From positions 310,001 through 374,000 of the forward strand of contig NZ_SKFH01000001.1 of NCBI RefSeq assembly GCF_004343705.1: a stretch of DNA of 64,000 bases, given 5' to 3'. The DNA is from Flaviaesturariibacter aridisoli. Lineage in GTDB: Bacteria > Bacteroidota > Bacteroidia > Chitinophagales > Chitinophagaceae. Within the stretch, counting starts at the first letter, position 1. Each line of letters starts with the position of its first letter. The position numbers and the translations under genes were made by a program. The notes below the pieces were generated by a model. The model saw only the letters and a program-made list of their open reading frames with translations. It was not told the DNA's origin and did not search any database. Shown piece after piece: positions 1 through 8,384 of the stretch.

Positions 1-108
1 CGCTTCAACCTCACCCGGGAGCGCGTGCGGCAGATCAAGGACAAGGCCATCGCCAAGCTGCAAAGCACCAATAAAACCACCCTTTTGCGCGGGTATCTCG
101 GCGCCTGA
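1..108 (+). CDS. rpoD: RpoD-type sigma factor, C-terminal end (partial)
   Basis: The window opens inside this gene; 35 residues and a TGA stop are visible. The peptide contains the pattern LTRERVRQIKDKA followed by a short basic tail ending LRGYLGA, which is the second half of the sigma region 4.2 helix-turn-helix and the C-terminus of housekeeping sigma-70 proteins. That region reads the upstream promoter element. Bacteroidota RpoD recognises TTTG / TAnnTTTG promoters, which are abundant in this window. The upstream domains are outside the window, so a sigma-70 paralogue cannot be excluded. Confidence 0.8.
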   Translation, partial: RFNLTRERVRQIKDKAIAKLQSTNKTTLLRGYLGA

Positions 109-245
109 CGGCGCCGGAACCGCAGGACAGGGAGCTAAGAAGAATGAATGGAGAAGGGGGCGCGTCGTCCCATCTTCCTAACATTCCCACTTCCCGTCTG
201 AATGCTGAGTTCCTTGTTCCCTGTTCGTCTGTTCCCTCCGGGCCG

Positions 246-253
246 TATCTTTG
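246..253 (+). promoter_or_regulatory. Probable ffh promoter, -7 box
   Basis: TATCTTTG matches the Bacteroidota TAnnTTTG element. The start codon of ffh is 59 bases downstream, leaving a leader of about 50 bases. That leader (267-290) can form a hairpin with arms AAAGTGAA and TTCACTTT. No clear TTTG element was found at the expected distance upstream. Confidence 0.5.
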
Positions 254-312
254 CCCTCCAAAATTTAAAGTGAATCCTTAGGTTCACTTTTCTGTTTTAA
301 AACCGACTACAT

Positions 313-1641
313 ATGTTCGAATCATTACAGGACCGGCTGGAAGGTGCGTTTAAGAATCTGAAAGGTGAAGGCCGGATCACCGATTTGAATATCGCTTCTA
401 CCATAAAAGAGATCCGTCGCGCCCTCGTGGACGCCGACGTCAACTACAAGATCGCCAAGGAATTCACCGACACCGTGCGCGAACAGGCCCAGGGCGAAAA
501 GGTGATCAACGCCATCTCGCCCGGCCAGCTGATGGTCAAGATCGTGAAGGACGAGCTCGTGCGCCTCATGGGCGGCGATGTGGCCGAACTCAACGCCAAG
601 GGCGCGCCGGCCGTGATCCTCATCGCCGGCCTGCAGGGCTCTGGTAAGACCACCTTTTCGGGCAAGCTGGCCAATTACCTCAAAACGCAACGCAAGCTGA
701 GCCCCCTGCTGGTGGCTGCCGACGTGTACCGCCCCGCGGCTATGGAGCAGCTCCGGGTGCTGGGCGAGCAGATCGGCGTGGACGTGCACATCGAAGCCGA
801 GAACAAGAACCCGGTGGAGATCGCCCAGAACGCCATCCGCGAAGCCCGTAGCAAGAATAAAAACGTGGTGATCATCGACACTGCCGGCCGCCTGGCCATC
901 GACGAGGCGATGATGACCGAAGTGGCCAACATCAAAGGCGCCGTAAGCCCCAACGAGATCCTCTTCGTGGTGGACTCCATGACGGGCCAGGACGCCGTGA
1001 ACACGGCCAAGGCTTTCAACGACCGCCTCGACTTCTCCGGTGTGGTGCTCACCAAGCTCGACGGCGATACCCGCGGCGGTGCGGCCCTCTCCATCAAATA
1101 CACCGTCAACAAGCCGATCAAGTTCATTTCCTCGGGCGAAAAGCTCGACACCCTCGACGTCTTCTACCCCGAGCGGATGGCCCAGCGGATCCTCGGCATG
1201 GGCGACATCACCACCCTGGTGGAGAAGGCCCAAGCCCAATTTGACGAAGAAGAAGCGAAGCGTCTCGAAAAGAAGATCCGCAAAAACCAGTTCGACTTCG
1301 ACGATTTCAAAACACAGCTCGAGCAGATCAAGCGGATGGGTAACCTGAAAGACCTGCTGGGCATGATCCCCGGCGTGGGCAAGGCGATCAAAGACATCAA
1401 CATTTCCGACGACGCCTTCAAGGGTATCGAGGCCATCATCGGTTCCATGACGCCCGCCGAGCGCGGCAACCCCGATCTGATCGACGGCTCGCGCCGCAAG
1501 CGCATCGCCAAAGGCTCGGGCAAAGACATCTCCGACGTCAACAACTTCATGAAGCAGTTCGAGCAGATGCGCGAGCTGATGAAGATGATGAACAAGATGC
1601 CAATGGGGAAGATGATGCCCGGCGGGTTCGGAAAGCGATAA
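313..1641 (+). CDS. ffh: Signal recognition particle protein Ffh (SRP54)
   Basis: Ffh is the GTPase that, with SRP RNA, binds signal sequences emerging from the ribosome and delivers them to the receptor FtsY at the membrane. The 442 residues show the whole family layout: an N-terminal four-helix N domain (about 1-90), a GTPase G domain with P-loop GLQGSGKTT (106-114), DTAGR and TKLDG motifs, and a methionine-rich M domain ending in a run of MMNKMPMGKMMPGG. Length is normal for the family. The ATG at 313 gives the standard MFESLQDRL start. It follows rpoD by 204 bases and has its own promoter, so it is probably a separate transcription unit. Confidence 0.97.
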   Translation: MFESLQDRLEGAFKNLKGEGRITDLNIASTIKEIRRALVDADVNYKIAKEFTDTVREQAQGEKVINAISPGQLMVKIVKDELVRLMGGDVAELNAKGAPAVILIAGLQGSGKTTFSGKLANYLKTQRKLSPLLVAADVYRPAAMEQLRVLGEQIGVDVHIEAENKNPVEIAQNAIREARSKNKNVVIIDTAGRLAIDEAMMTEVANIKGAVSPNEILFVVDSMTGQDAVNTAKAFNDRLDFSGVVLTKLDGDTRGGAALSIKYTVNKPIKFISSGEKLDTLDVFYPERMAQRILGMGDITTLVEKAQAQFDEEEAKRLEKKIRKNQFDFDDFKTQLEQIKRMGNLKDLLGMIPGVGKAIKDINISDDAFKGIEAIIGSMTPAERGNPDLIDGSRRKRIAKGSGKDISDVNNFMKQFEQMRELMKMMNKMPMGKMMPGGFGKR

Positions 1642-1659
1642 AGCAAGTTTTTAAGTCGG

Positions 1660-1726
1660 AAGTCGGACACTTCGGCTACGCTCAGTGTGACACAATTGTC
1701 AGCCTGAGCCTGCCGAAGGCCGACTT
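1660..1726. repeat. REP-like inverted repeat after ffh
   Basis: AAGTCGG (1660-1666) and CCGACTT (1720-1726) flank a second, imperfect inverted pair: CACTTCGGCTACGCTCAG and CTGAGCCTGCCGAAG. It sits between the ffh stop and the prenyltransferase gene. The CTTCGnC...GCTCAG pattern resembles dispersed palindromes common in many bacterial genomes. It might also act as a weak terminator, but there is no T-run. Confidence 0.55.
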
Positions 1727-1765
1727 TCTTACTTTCAGGGGTGGCATATGTTTTTTGCGTAACTT

Positions 1766-2635
1766 ATGCTGATGCTTCGCCGTTCCACCATACAACTGCT
1801 GCGCTTTCCCTTTTCGCTGTTTTTGTTGCCGGTGTTCCTGTTTGCGCTGAGCGAGTCGGAACATCTCGACACCCACATCGCCTGGATCATCTTTGCCATC
1901 CTGCACCTGCTCGTGTACCCGGCATCGAACGGCTACAATTCGTATATGGACCGCGACGAAACGCCCATTGGCGGGCTCGAGCGGCCGCCGGCGCCCTCGC
2001 GGGAGCTATTCGTGGTCACGATCGTGATGGATGCGACGGCCCTGCTGCTTTCTTATTTCCTCGTCAGTCCCTTTTTTACGGCAGGTGTTGCGGTCTACAT
2101 CATCGCCTCCCGGGCCTACAGCTACCGGGGCATCCGGCTGAAACGCTTCCCGGTGGCGGGTTTTCTCACCGTATTCATTTTCCAGGGCGCCTGGATCTAC
2201 TGGATCGTTGCCCGAACAACCGACGGTCATTACGGGATGGACCCCCAGTTGCTACCGGCCCTGGCTTCCAGCTGCCTCATCGGTGCGCTCTACCCGCTCA
2301 CACAGGTATACCAGCACGAAGCCGACATTGCCGATGGCGTCGTTACCATCTCGTACCGCCTCGGCAAGCGCGGTTCCTTCCTGTTCAGCGGGCTGCTGTT
2401 TGGGGTAGCCACCGCCTTGCTGTATGCCACCTATGCCGCCGAAGGCTCCGGATCGTTTATTCTCGCCTTTCTCGTTTTTACCTTACCGGTAGTGATCTAT
2501 TTCCTGTATTGGATGTTGAAGGTGTGGAAGAACGAAGCGGCGGCGGACTTCAAGCACAGCCTGCGCATGAACATCATCGCTTCGGTTTGTATGACGCTCT
2601 ATTTTTTCATCCTTACCCTACCCAATTTTTCGTGA
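1766..2635 (+). CDS. UbiA-family prenyltransferase
   Basis: UbiA proteins are intramembrane enzymes that move a polyprenyl chain from its diphosphate to an aromatic or other acceptor. The 289 residues contain about eight or nine hydrophobic segments. The first Asp-rich site is NSYMDRD (N58, D62, D64), shorter than the usual NDxxDxxxD. The second site is seen around YQHEADIADG. The gene overlaps the next start codon by four bases (GTGA), so it is translationally coupled to the type III polyketide synthase; the acceptor may be that enzyme's product. Substrate and chain length are not readable. An ATG at 1772 is an alternative start. A long in-frame extension over the next gene in another frame is only a shadow. 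Confidence 0.85.
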   Translation: MLMLRRSTIQLLRFPFSLFLLPVFLFALSESEHLDTHIAWIIFAILHLLVYPASNGYNSYMDRDETPIGGLERPPAPSRELFVVTIVMDATALLLSYFLVSPFFTAGVAVYIIASRAYSYRGIRLKRFPVAGFLTVFIFQGAWIYWIVARTTDGHYGMDPQLLPALASSCLIGALYPLTQVYQHEADIADGVVTISYRLGKRGSFLFSGLLFGVATALLYATYAAEGSGSFILAFLVFTLPVVIYFLYWMLKVWKNEAAADFKHSLRMNIIASVCMTLYFFILTLPNFS

Positions 2636-3714
2636 GCAAGATCTTGTCCATCGGCACCGCGGTTCCACGCTACCGCCACGAGCAAAGCGATATCCTGCAG
2701 TTCATGCAGCAGGTGTACGCGCCCGACGAGCGGGAGCGGCGCAAGCTGCGCTTCCTGTACGCGCAAAGCGGCATTAGGCAGCGCTATTCCGTCCTGCCCG
2801 ATTACAGCCGTCCGGCGCCCGAATGGGAATTCTACCCGCCCACCGAGGAACTCGAGCCCTTTCCATCATTGGAGCAACGGATGGATGTATACAACCTCGA
2901 GGCGGCCCCCCTGTCGGCAGCGGCGATCCGCGACTGTCTCGGCGCACAATTCGACGCCACTTCAATCACGCACCTCATCACCGTGAGCTGCACCGGCATG
3001 AGTGCGCCCGGCCTCGACCTGCAGGTGCAGGAACTGCTCGGGCTGTCGTCAACGATCTTCCGCACGTCGGTCAATTTTATGGGTTGCTATGCCGCGCTCC
3101 ACGCCCTCCGCCTCGGCCACGCGCTCTGCGGCAGCGACCCGTCGGCGCGTGTGCTGTTCGTATGCACCGAGCTGTGTACGCTGCATTTTCAGAAAGGTGC
3201 CAGTATGGACAATATCGCGTCTTCGCTGCTCTTCGGCGATGGTGCTGCCGCCGTGCTGATGGCGCCCGATGCCGCGCCGGAAGCGGGGCTGACGATCGAC
3301 GGCTTTTACAGCGAGGTGCTGCCGCAGGGTAAGGCGGATATGTCGTGGCAACTGTCGTCCACCGGTTTCCTGATGACGCTCAGCGGCTATGTGCCGGACC
3401 TCATCGGTCGCGACTTCCGGCCCATCGTGGAGCGGGCGCTCGCGGCGCAGGGCTGCCCGACCTCCGACGTTAGCCACTGGTGCATCCACCCGGGTGGCAA
3501 GCGAATCCTCGAAGCGATCTGCAAGAGCCTCGGGTTCAGCAACGGCCAACTGGAGGCTTCCTGCGCTGTGCTCCGTGATTACGGCAACCTCTCGTCGGCC
3601 ACGGTGCTGTTTGTGCTCAAGCGGATGCTCGAAGGGCACGCGCCGATCCCGCGCCTCGTGGGTGCCGCCTTCGGCCCGGGCCTTACCGTTGAAACCTTTA
3701 CGGCCCACCGATGA
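2632..3714 (+). CDS. Type III polyketide synthase (chalcone/alkylresorcinol synthase family)
   Basis: Type III synthases are homodimeric enzymes that extend an acyl-CoA starter with malonyl-CoA and cyclise the product to pyrones, resorcinols or quinone precursors. The 360-residue protein has the Cys-His-Asn triad: C152 in NFMGCYAA, H286 in WCIHPGGKRIL and N319 in DYGNLSSATVLFVL. It also has the C-terminal GPGLTVET loop. GTG at 2632 is chosen because it overlaps the upstream TGA (GTGA), begins the conserved SKILSIGTAVP stretch and gives a normal family length. The gene ends in an ATGA overlap with the methyltransferase. Neighbours resemble the Streptomyces srsABC phenolic-lipid operon with a prenyltransferase added. 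The starter unit is unknown. Confidence 0.93.
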   Translation: MSKILSIGTAVPRYRHEQSDILQFMQQVYAPDERERRKLRFLYAQSGIRQRYSVLPDYSRPAPEWEFYPPTEELEPFPSLEQRMDVYNLEAAPLSAAAIRDCLGAQFDATSITHLITVSCTGMSAPGLDLQVQELLGLSSTIFRTSVNFMGCYAALHALRLGHALCGSDPSARVLFVCTELCTLHFQKGASMDNIASSLLFGDGAAAVLMAPDAAPEAGLTIDGFYSEVLPQGKADMSWQLSSTGFLMTLSGYVPDLIGRDFRPIVERALAAQGCPTSDVSHWCIHPGGKRILEAICKSLGFSNGQLEASCAVLRDYGNLSSATVLFVLKRMLEGHAPIPRLVGAAFGPGLTVETFTAHR

Positions 3715-4424
3715 AGCCCGACTTCCGCATACGCAGCTACGAGCCCGAGCTGCTCGACCGGCCGGGAATTCCGTTTGCCGATATCGCCGACAACATGCGC
3801 GAGCTTGATGTGATCAACACGCGCCTCGGCGGCCATCGGATTACACTCAAAGGCGTTCAGGCATTGCTTCGATACCAGGTGCCGGGCACCGTGCCGCACA
3901 TCGCCGAAATCGGATGCGGCGGCGGCGATAACCTGCGCGCCATACGCCGTTGGGCCGACGCGCGCGGACTGGAACTCCGGCTTACCGGCGTCGACTACAA
4001 CCCGGAATGCATCGCTTATGCTGAAGGCCGCGCGGGCAACAGCGGCATCGCTTTCGTTTGCTCCGACTACCGTAACCTGCGCTGGTCCGATAAGCCCGAC
4101 ATCCTCTTTTCCTCGCTTTTTTGTCACCACTTCACTGACGGGCAACTGCTGGAGCAATTGCGCTGGATGGGGGCGCAAAGCCGCAGCGGATTTTTCCTTA
4201 ACGACCTGCACCGGCACCCGCTGGCCTGGTATTCCATCCGCCTGCTCACCCGCCTGTTCTCCAAAAGCTATATGGTGAAAGCCGATGCGCCGCTGTCGGT
4301 GCTCCGTGCTTTCCGCCGGGCCGAATGGGCGGGTCTGCTGCGGGGCGCGGGCATCACGCGCTACCGATGCAGCTGGCAGTGGGCCTTTCGCTGGCTGGTC
4401 CTCGTACACAACCATGAGCAATGA
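3711..4424 (+). CDS. Class I SAM-dependent methyltransferase
   Basis: The 237 residues fold as a class I methyltransferase: the SAM-binding loop is EIGCGGGDN (66-74), followed by an acidic loop at GVDYNPE and a DILFSSLFCHHF stretch typical of motif IV. It starts with ATG overlapping the synthase stop (ATGA) and itself overlaps the next gene by 11 bases, so all four genes should be co-translated. By position it is the counterpart of SrsB, which O-methylates alkylresorcinol quinols; here it would methylate a hydroxyl of the polyketide ring. That role is inferred from context only. Confidence 0.85.
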   Translation: MKPDFRIRSYEPELLDRPGIPFADIADNMRELDVINTRLGGHRITLKGVQALLRYQVPGTVPHIAEIGCGGGDNLRAIRRWADARGLELRLTGVDYNPECIAYAEGRAGNSGIAFVCSDYRNLRWSDKPDILFSSLFCHHFTDGQLLEQLRWMGAQSRSGFFLNDLHRHPLAWYSIRLLTRLFSKSYMVKADAPLSVLRAFRRAEWAGLLRGAGITRYRCSWQWAFRWLVLVHNHEQ

Positions 4425-5565
4425 AACACGATACGACGCCGCCATCATCGGCGGTGGCCTTGCGGGCCTCTCGGCAGGCATCGGGCTGGCGCGGGCCGGC
4501 CATTCGGTGATCCTTTTTGAAAAAGGACACTACCCGGCCCACCGCGTTTGTGGCGAGTACGTGTCGTTTGAAAGCTGGAGCTACCTGCAGCACCTCGGCC
4601 TGCCGCTCGAAACCTGGGACCTGCCGGAGATCCACCGGCTGCGGCTTACGGCACCCGACGGGCGCGCCTTCGAGGCGCGACTGCCCCTGGGTGGCTTCGG
4701 CATCAGCCGCTACAAGCTCGACGCGGCGCTCGCCAGCTGCGCCCGCGCCGCCGCTGTGACGGTGGTGGAAGGCGCCCGCGTAACCGCTGTTGACGGAACC
4801 GAACCTTTCCGCATCACCGTAGAAATACGGGACGGCGCAACACGCGTTATAGAAGCCCGCGCCTGCTGCGGTGCCTGGGGAAAGCGCGCCAACCTGGACG
4901 TTGGGTGGGGCCGTGCCTTTCTGCAGCGCACGGACCGGCGGCTCGACAATTTCGTGGCCGTTAAGTACCACCTGCAGAGCAACTGGCCGGCGCACAGCAT
5001 CGGTCTGCACAACTTCCCCGGCGGCTACTGCGGCATTTCGGGGGTAGAGGAGGGGCGCACCTCGCTTTGTTACCTCGTGCGCGCGGAAGCGTTGCGGGCC
5101 TGCGGCGGCAAGCTGGCGCGCCTGGAAGCAGAAGTGCTCGGCACGAACCCGCACTTGCGCCGGATCTTTTCCGAAAGCTCCGTGCTGGAACCCTTCCCGC
5201 TTACGATCTCACAGATCTCCTTCCAAACGAAAGCGGCCGTGGAGCGGGGCGTGCTCCTGCTCGGCGATGCCGCGGGTATGATCAGCCCGCTCTGCGGCAA
5301 CGGGATGAGCATTGCCCTGCACACCGGCAAGCTGGCGGCCGGGCTCACCGCCGCCTTCCTCGAAGGCACCTGTAGCCGGCGCGAAATGGAAGACGCCTAT
5401 GCCAAGGGCTGGCGGACCCATTTTTCGGGGCGCCTCGGCCGTGGGCGGTTGCTGCAACGCTTCTTCGGCAGCCGCCGCGCCAGCATTGCGTTTGTGCGAC
5501 TCTTCTGTGCCTTTCCGGCGCTGGCAAAACCGGTCATACGGAGCACACACGGGGAGATTTTTTGA
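4414..5565 (+). CDS. FAD-dependent oxidoreductase (SrsC / geranylgeranyl-reductase-like hydroxylase)
   Basis: The 383-residue protein begins with a Rossmann FAD-binding fingerprint (AAIIGGGLAGLSAG, about 9-22), has an FEKGHYPAHRVCGEYVS segment typical of this flavoprotein group, and the second FAD motif LLLGDAAGMISPLCGNG near residue 285. Such enzymes either hydroxylate aromatic rings or reduce prenyl double bonds. In the srs phenolic-lipid operon the equivalent gene hydroxylates the resorcinol ring to a quinol; with a UbiA enzyme present, prenyl-chain reduction is equally possible. ATG at 4414 was chosen because it overlaps the methyltransferase end and directly precedes the FAD motif. Confidence 0.87.
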   Translation: MSNETRYDAAIIGGGLAGLSAGIGLARAGHSVILFEKGHYPAHRVCGEYVSFESWSYLQHLGLPLETWDLPEIHRLRLTAPDGRAFEARLPLGGFGISRYKLDAALASCARAAAVTVVEGARVTAVDGTEPFRITVEIRDGATRVIEARACCGAWGKRANLDVGWGRAFLQRTDRRLDNFVAVKYHLQSNWPAHSIGLHNFPGGYCGISGVEEGRTSLCYLVRAEALRACGGKLARLEAEVLGTNPHLRRIFSESSVLEPFPLTISQISFQTKAAVERGVLLLGDAAGMISPLCGNGMSIALHTGKLAAGLTAAFLEGTCSRREMEDAYAKGWRTHFSGRLGRGRLLQRFFGSRRASIAFVRLFCAFPALAKPVIRSTHGEIF

Positions 5566-5604
5566 TCTCAGATCTCCGATCCCGGATTTTCAGCGGATAA
5601 GAAG

Positions 5605-5639
5605 CCTCACGCCTCACGCTTCACGGTTCACGCTTCACG
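5605..5639. repeat. Heptanucleotide array (CCTCACG, five copies)
   Basis: Five consecutive 7-base units: CCTCACG, CCTCACG, CTTCACG, GTTCACG, CTTCACG. It starts 40 bases after the oxidoreductase stop and is the same family as the larger arrays at 21189-21473 and 46451-46499. Confidence 0.85.
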
Positions 5640-5668
5640 ACAGGCACACCCTTTGTACTTTCCTTGCC

Positions 5669-6034
5669 ATGAGTGTGAAGAAGACCCTTGTCCTCGGTGC
5701 GTCGGATAACCCGAGCCGCTATAGCTACCTGGCCATCCGCCGGCTATCGGCGCACCAGCATCCTGTTGTGGCGATCGGCCGCAAGCCCGGCGAGGTGTCG
5801 GGGGTGCCCATCAGCACCGGGCAGCAACCCGAAGAAGGCATCGACACCGTTACGCTCTACCTCAACCCGCAAAACCAGAAGCCCTATTACGACTATATCC
5901 TGGGCCTGAAGCCGAAGCGGATCATTTTCAATCCCGGCACGGAAAACGACGAGCTCATCGCCAAGGCAAAGCAAGCCGGCATTCAACCCGTATTGGGCTG
6001 CACACTGGTCATGCTCAGCACCGGGGAGTATTAG
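5669..6034 (+). CDS. CoA-binding (Rossmann) domain protein
   Basis: This 121-residue protein is a single CoA_binding_2 domain: the start KKTLVLGASDNPSRYSYLA is the nucleotide-binding loop and the middle LKPKRIIFNPGTEND strand-turn is typical. Such stand-alone domains are common in bacteria and of uncertain role; some bind CoA or related cofactors. ATG at 5669 was chosen because it begins the Rossmann strand directly. A weak TACTTTCC promoter-like box lies only five bases upstream of it. It stands alone between the polyketide operon and a secreted-protein pair. Confidence 0.85.
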   Translation: MSVKKTLVLGASDNPSRYSYLAIRRLSAHQHPVVAIGRKPGEVSGVPISTGQQPEEGIDTVTLYLNPQNQKPYYDYILGLKPKRIIFNPGTENDELIAKAKQAGIQPVLGCTLVMLSTGEY

Positions 6035-6253
6035 GAAAGTTTGGCGTTTGGTTGCTTGGAGTTGACCCGGAAGCCACAGGCTATTGATGAGCTGTGACAG
6101 GAGAATGGAAGCTCTTCCATTACATTTACTTAACATATAAATTCCCCCCTTCCGCCCCGGTTTGGGCCGGTTCACCGAAAGAGAGCGCTTTTCGGTTAGC
6201 CATCGTCGGAACTTTAAGCCATGGGCCCGCGCCCCGACCTTAAAACACCGACC

Positions 6254-6694
6254 ATGAAACCCATTGCCTGCCTGCTTATGGGGCTGCTGCTCACCGCCGC
6301 CGCCCAGGCCCAGAAGGCCCCGCTTCGGGAGCCCGATGCTAACAAACCCCGCCAATTCATGACCCTGCCGCTGATCGTACCCGTGGTGCTGCAGCAGCTC
6401 GACTCCCTGCTTCAGAAACCCGAGGGCAGCCCTGTGAGCCTGCAACTGCAGGACCTCCGCCTGACCGGCCGTGTGGTATCGCGCGGCGATGGCGTTGATC
6501 GCGGTTTGGAGACCGTGGTGATCCGCCTCGAAGGCGGCAACACCTTCGCCCTGGCGCGCCGCGCCGGCAGCAACGGCTTCGAATGGTCGGGCCGCATCCT
6601 TAGCTACGAGCGCGCCGACGCTCTCGAGCTCGTGTCCGACAAAAGCGGGCTGCGCTTCGAAAAGCGCGCCCTCTACGATCTGCTCAGCGAATAA
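6254..6694 (+). CDS. Secreted protein of unknown function
   Basis: I do not recognise a family. The 146-residue protein has a clear signal peptide (MKPIACLLMGLLLTAAAQAQ) and no further membrane segment. The mature part has a repeated VIRLEGGNTF / LSYERADALEL character suggesting a small beta-rich fold. ATG at 6254 is preferred over one at 6221 because it begins the signal peptide. It ends 11 bases before the metalloprotease gene and is probably co-transcribed with it. The 219 bases before it hold no other gene that I can support. Confidence 0.7.
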   Translation: MKPIACLLMGLLLTAAAQAQKAPLREPDANKPRQFMTLPLIVPVVLQQLDSLLQKPEGSPVSLQLQDLRLTGRVVSRGDGVDRGLETVVIRLEGGNTFALARRAGSNGFEWSGRILSYERADALELVSDKSGLRFEKRALYDLLSE

Positions 6695-6705
6695 ATTTTT
6701 TCCCG

Positions 6706-8295
6706 ATGCGCCCACTGGTTCTTTCCTGCTGCCTCCTGCTCTCGCTCTTCACCACGGCCCAAACGCCGCCGGCCTGGAGCAGCTATGACGCCGCCGCCCC
6801 CGTGATTTTCCTCGACTTCGACGGCCACACCATTAACGGTACGCAATGGAACCTGAACGGCCCCATCGTATGCGGCCCGGCCAACATCAGCCTGGAGCAG
6901 CAAACGGAGATATTCAACCGCATCGCCGAAGACTATCGCCCGTTCCAGATCAACGTCACCACCGACTCCACGCGCTACTGGAGCGCACCGCCGAAGCAAC
7001 GCATGCGCGTTGTATTCACTATTACCAACGGCTGGTACGGCAACAGCGTTGGCGGCGTTTCCTACATCGGTTCTTTTTCGTGGGGCGACAACACACCTGC
7101 CTTCGTGTTCACGGCCCTGCTCAACTACAACACCAAATGGCTTTCCGAGGCCGGTGCCCACGAGGCAGGCCACACCTTCGGCCTGCGCCACCAGGCGTCG
7201 TACAACACCTCTTGCGGTAAGATCACCGACTACAACCAGGGTACCGGCACGGGCGAGATCGGCTGGGCGCCCATCATGGGCGTGGGCTACTACCGCAACA
7301 TGACCACCTGGAACCTGGGGCCCACCAACCAGGGCTGCAGCACCCAGCAGAGCGACGTGGACGTCATCACCAAAGCGGTCAACGGCATCACGTTCCGCGC
7401 CGACGACGTGCCCGACAGCCGCGAGCTCATTCGTTCGGCGGTCAGCAATGCCGACACCTTTTACGTGCAGGGTGTGATCGAGCGCAGCTCCGACCGCGAC
7501 CTGTTTCGCTTCGCGCTGGCGCAAACGGGCCGCTTTCGCCTTGATGCTATTCCCTTCAACCTGGGCTCCGGCAATGTGGGCTCCAACCTCGACATCCTCG
7601 TGCAGCTGCTCGATACCGACGGCAACCCGCTCGGCTCTTATAATCCCGCGCCGCTGCTCAACTCGGTGATCGATACGCTGCTGCCTGCCGGCACTTACTA
7701 CCTGTCTATCGACGGCAAGGGCAACCAGTTTGCCCCCGAATACGGCTCGCTCGGATCTTACGCCCTGCGCGGCAGCACCATGCCGCTGACGGTGCTGCCC
7801 CTGCGCAGCCTGCGCCTGCAGGGCCGCGCCGGCGCCGGCCGCCACAGCCTTTCCTGGGGTATCGATGCCGATGAGGCCGTAATGCGCCAGGAGCTGGAAG
7901 TGTCGGGCGACGGCCGCAACTTCCGCCCCCTCGCCGAACCCGGCGCTGCCGAGCGTGCCTATAGCTATGGCGCCACCGGGCGCCTGCAATACCGCCTGCA
8001 CGTAACCTTCGACAACGGCCGTAGCTATTATTCCAACACGGTGCTCATCGCCCCCGCGGCCTCGGACGGCCACCCGCGCCTGCTGCAGAACCTGGTACGC
8101 GGCGGTGCGCTGACCGTGCAGGTGACAACCGAAACGAAGTACCAGGTGGGCAACAGCCTCGGCCAGCTGTTAGCCCACGGCACCCTTCCAACGGGCGGAT
8201 CGACGCTATCGCTGCCGTCGCTGCCCGCGGGCACTTACTGGATCCGCTTCTGGGCGGGCGGTGAGGTGTTCCTCGAAAAGTTCGTTCAGCCCTGA
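6706..8295 (+). CDS. Secreted zinc metalloprotease with T9SS type A sorting domain
   Basis: The 529-residue protein starts with a signal peptide (about 1-18, ending TTAQ). Its centre carries HEAGHTFGLRH (H152, E153, H156, H162), the HExxHxxGxxH zinc site of metzincins, followed by a probable Met-turn in APIMGVGYY. A beta-rich region resembling bacterial pre-peptidase C-terminal domains (about 245-355) follows. The last 80 residues, ending LPAGTYWIRFWAGGEVFLEKFVQ, have the pattern of type IX secretion C-terminal signals, so the enzyme should be exported through SprA (this window) to the surface or medium. Substrate is unknown. It is probably in an operon with the small secreted protein 11 bases upstream. 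Confidence 0.85.
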   Translation: MRPLVLSCCLLLSLFTTAQTPPAWSSYDAAAPVIFLDFDGHTINGTQWNLNGPIVCGPANISLEQQTEIFNRIAEDYRPFQINVTTDSTRYWSAPPKQRMRVVFTITNGWYGNSVGGVSYIGSFSWGDNTPAFVFTALLNYNTKWLSEAGAHEAGHTFGLRHQASYNTSCGKITDYNQGTGTGEIGWAPIMGVGYYRNMTTWNLGPTNQGCSTQQSDVDVITKAVNGITFRADDVPDSRELIRSAVSNADTFYVQGVIERSSDRDLFRFALAQTGRFRLDAIPFNLGSGNVGSNLDILVQLLDTDGNPLGSYNPAPLLNSVIDTLLPAGTYYLSIDGKGNQFAPEYGSLGSYALRGSTMPLTVLPLRSLRLQGRAGAGRHSLSWGIDADEAVMRQELEVSGDGRNFRPLAEPGAAERAYSYGATGRLQYRLHVTFDNGRSYYSNTVLIAPAASDGHPRLLQNLVRGGALTVQVTTETKYQVGNSLGQLLAHGTLPTGGSTLSLPSLPAGTYWIRFWAGGEVFLEKFVQP

Positions 8296-8384
8296 CGCCC
8301 GTTTTTGCACCCTATTTCCACACGGTGCGCCTGGGATTCGCCTGCGGTCCATTTTTTTTCGTATATTAGGGAAACCTTATATCT

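Noticed and set aside
1741-3714. A 657-codon ORF covering the prenyltransferase and polyketide synthase regions
   Set aside because: Only the part from 2632 matches a protein family; the earlier part is an out-of-frame reading of the UbiA gene. The real gene starts at the GTG overlapping the UbiA stop.
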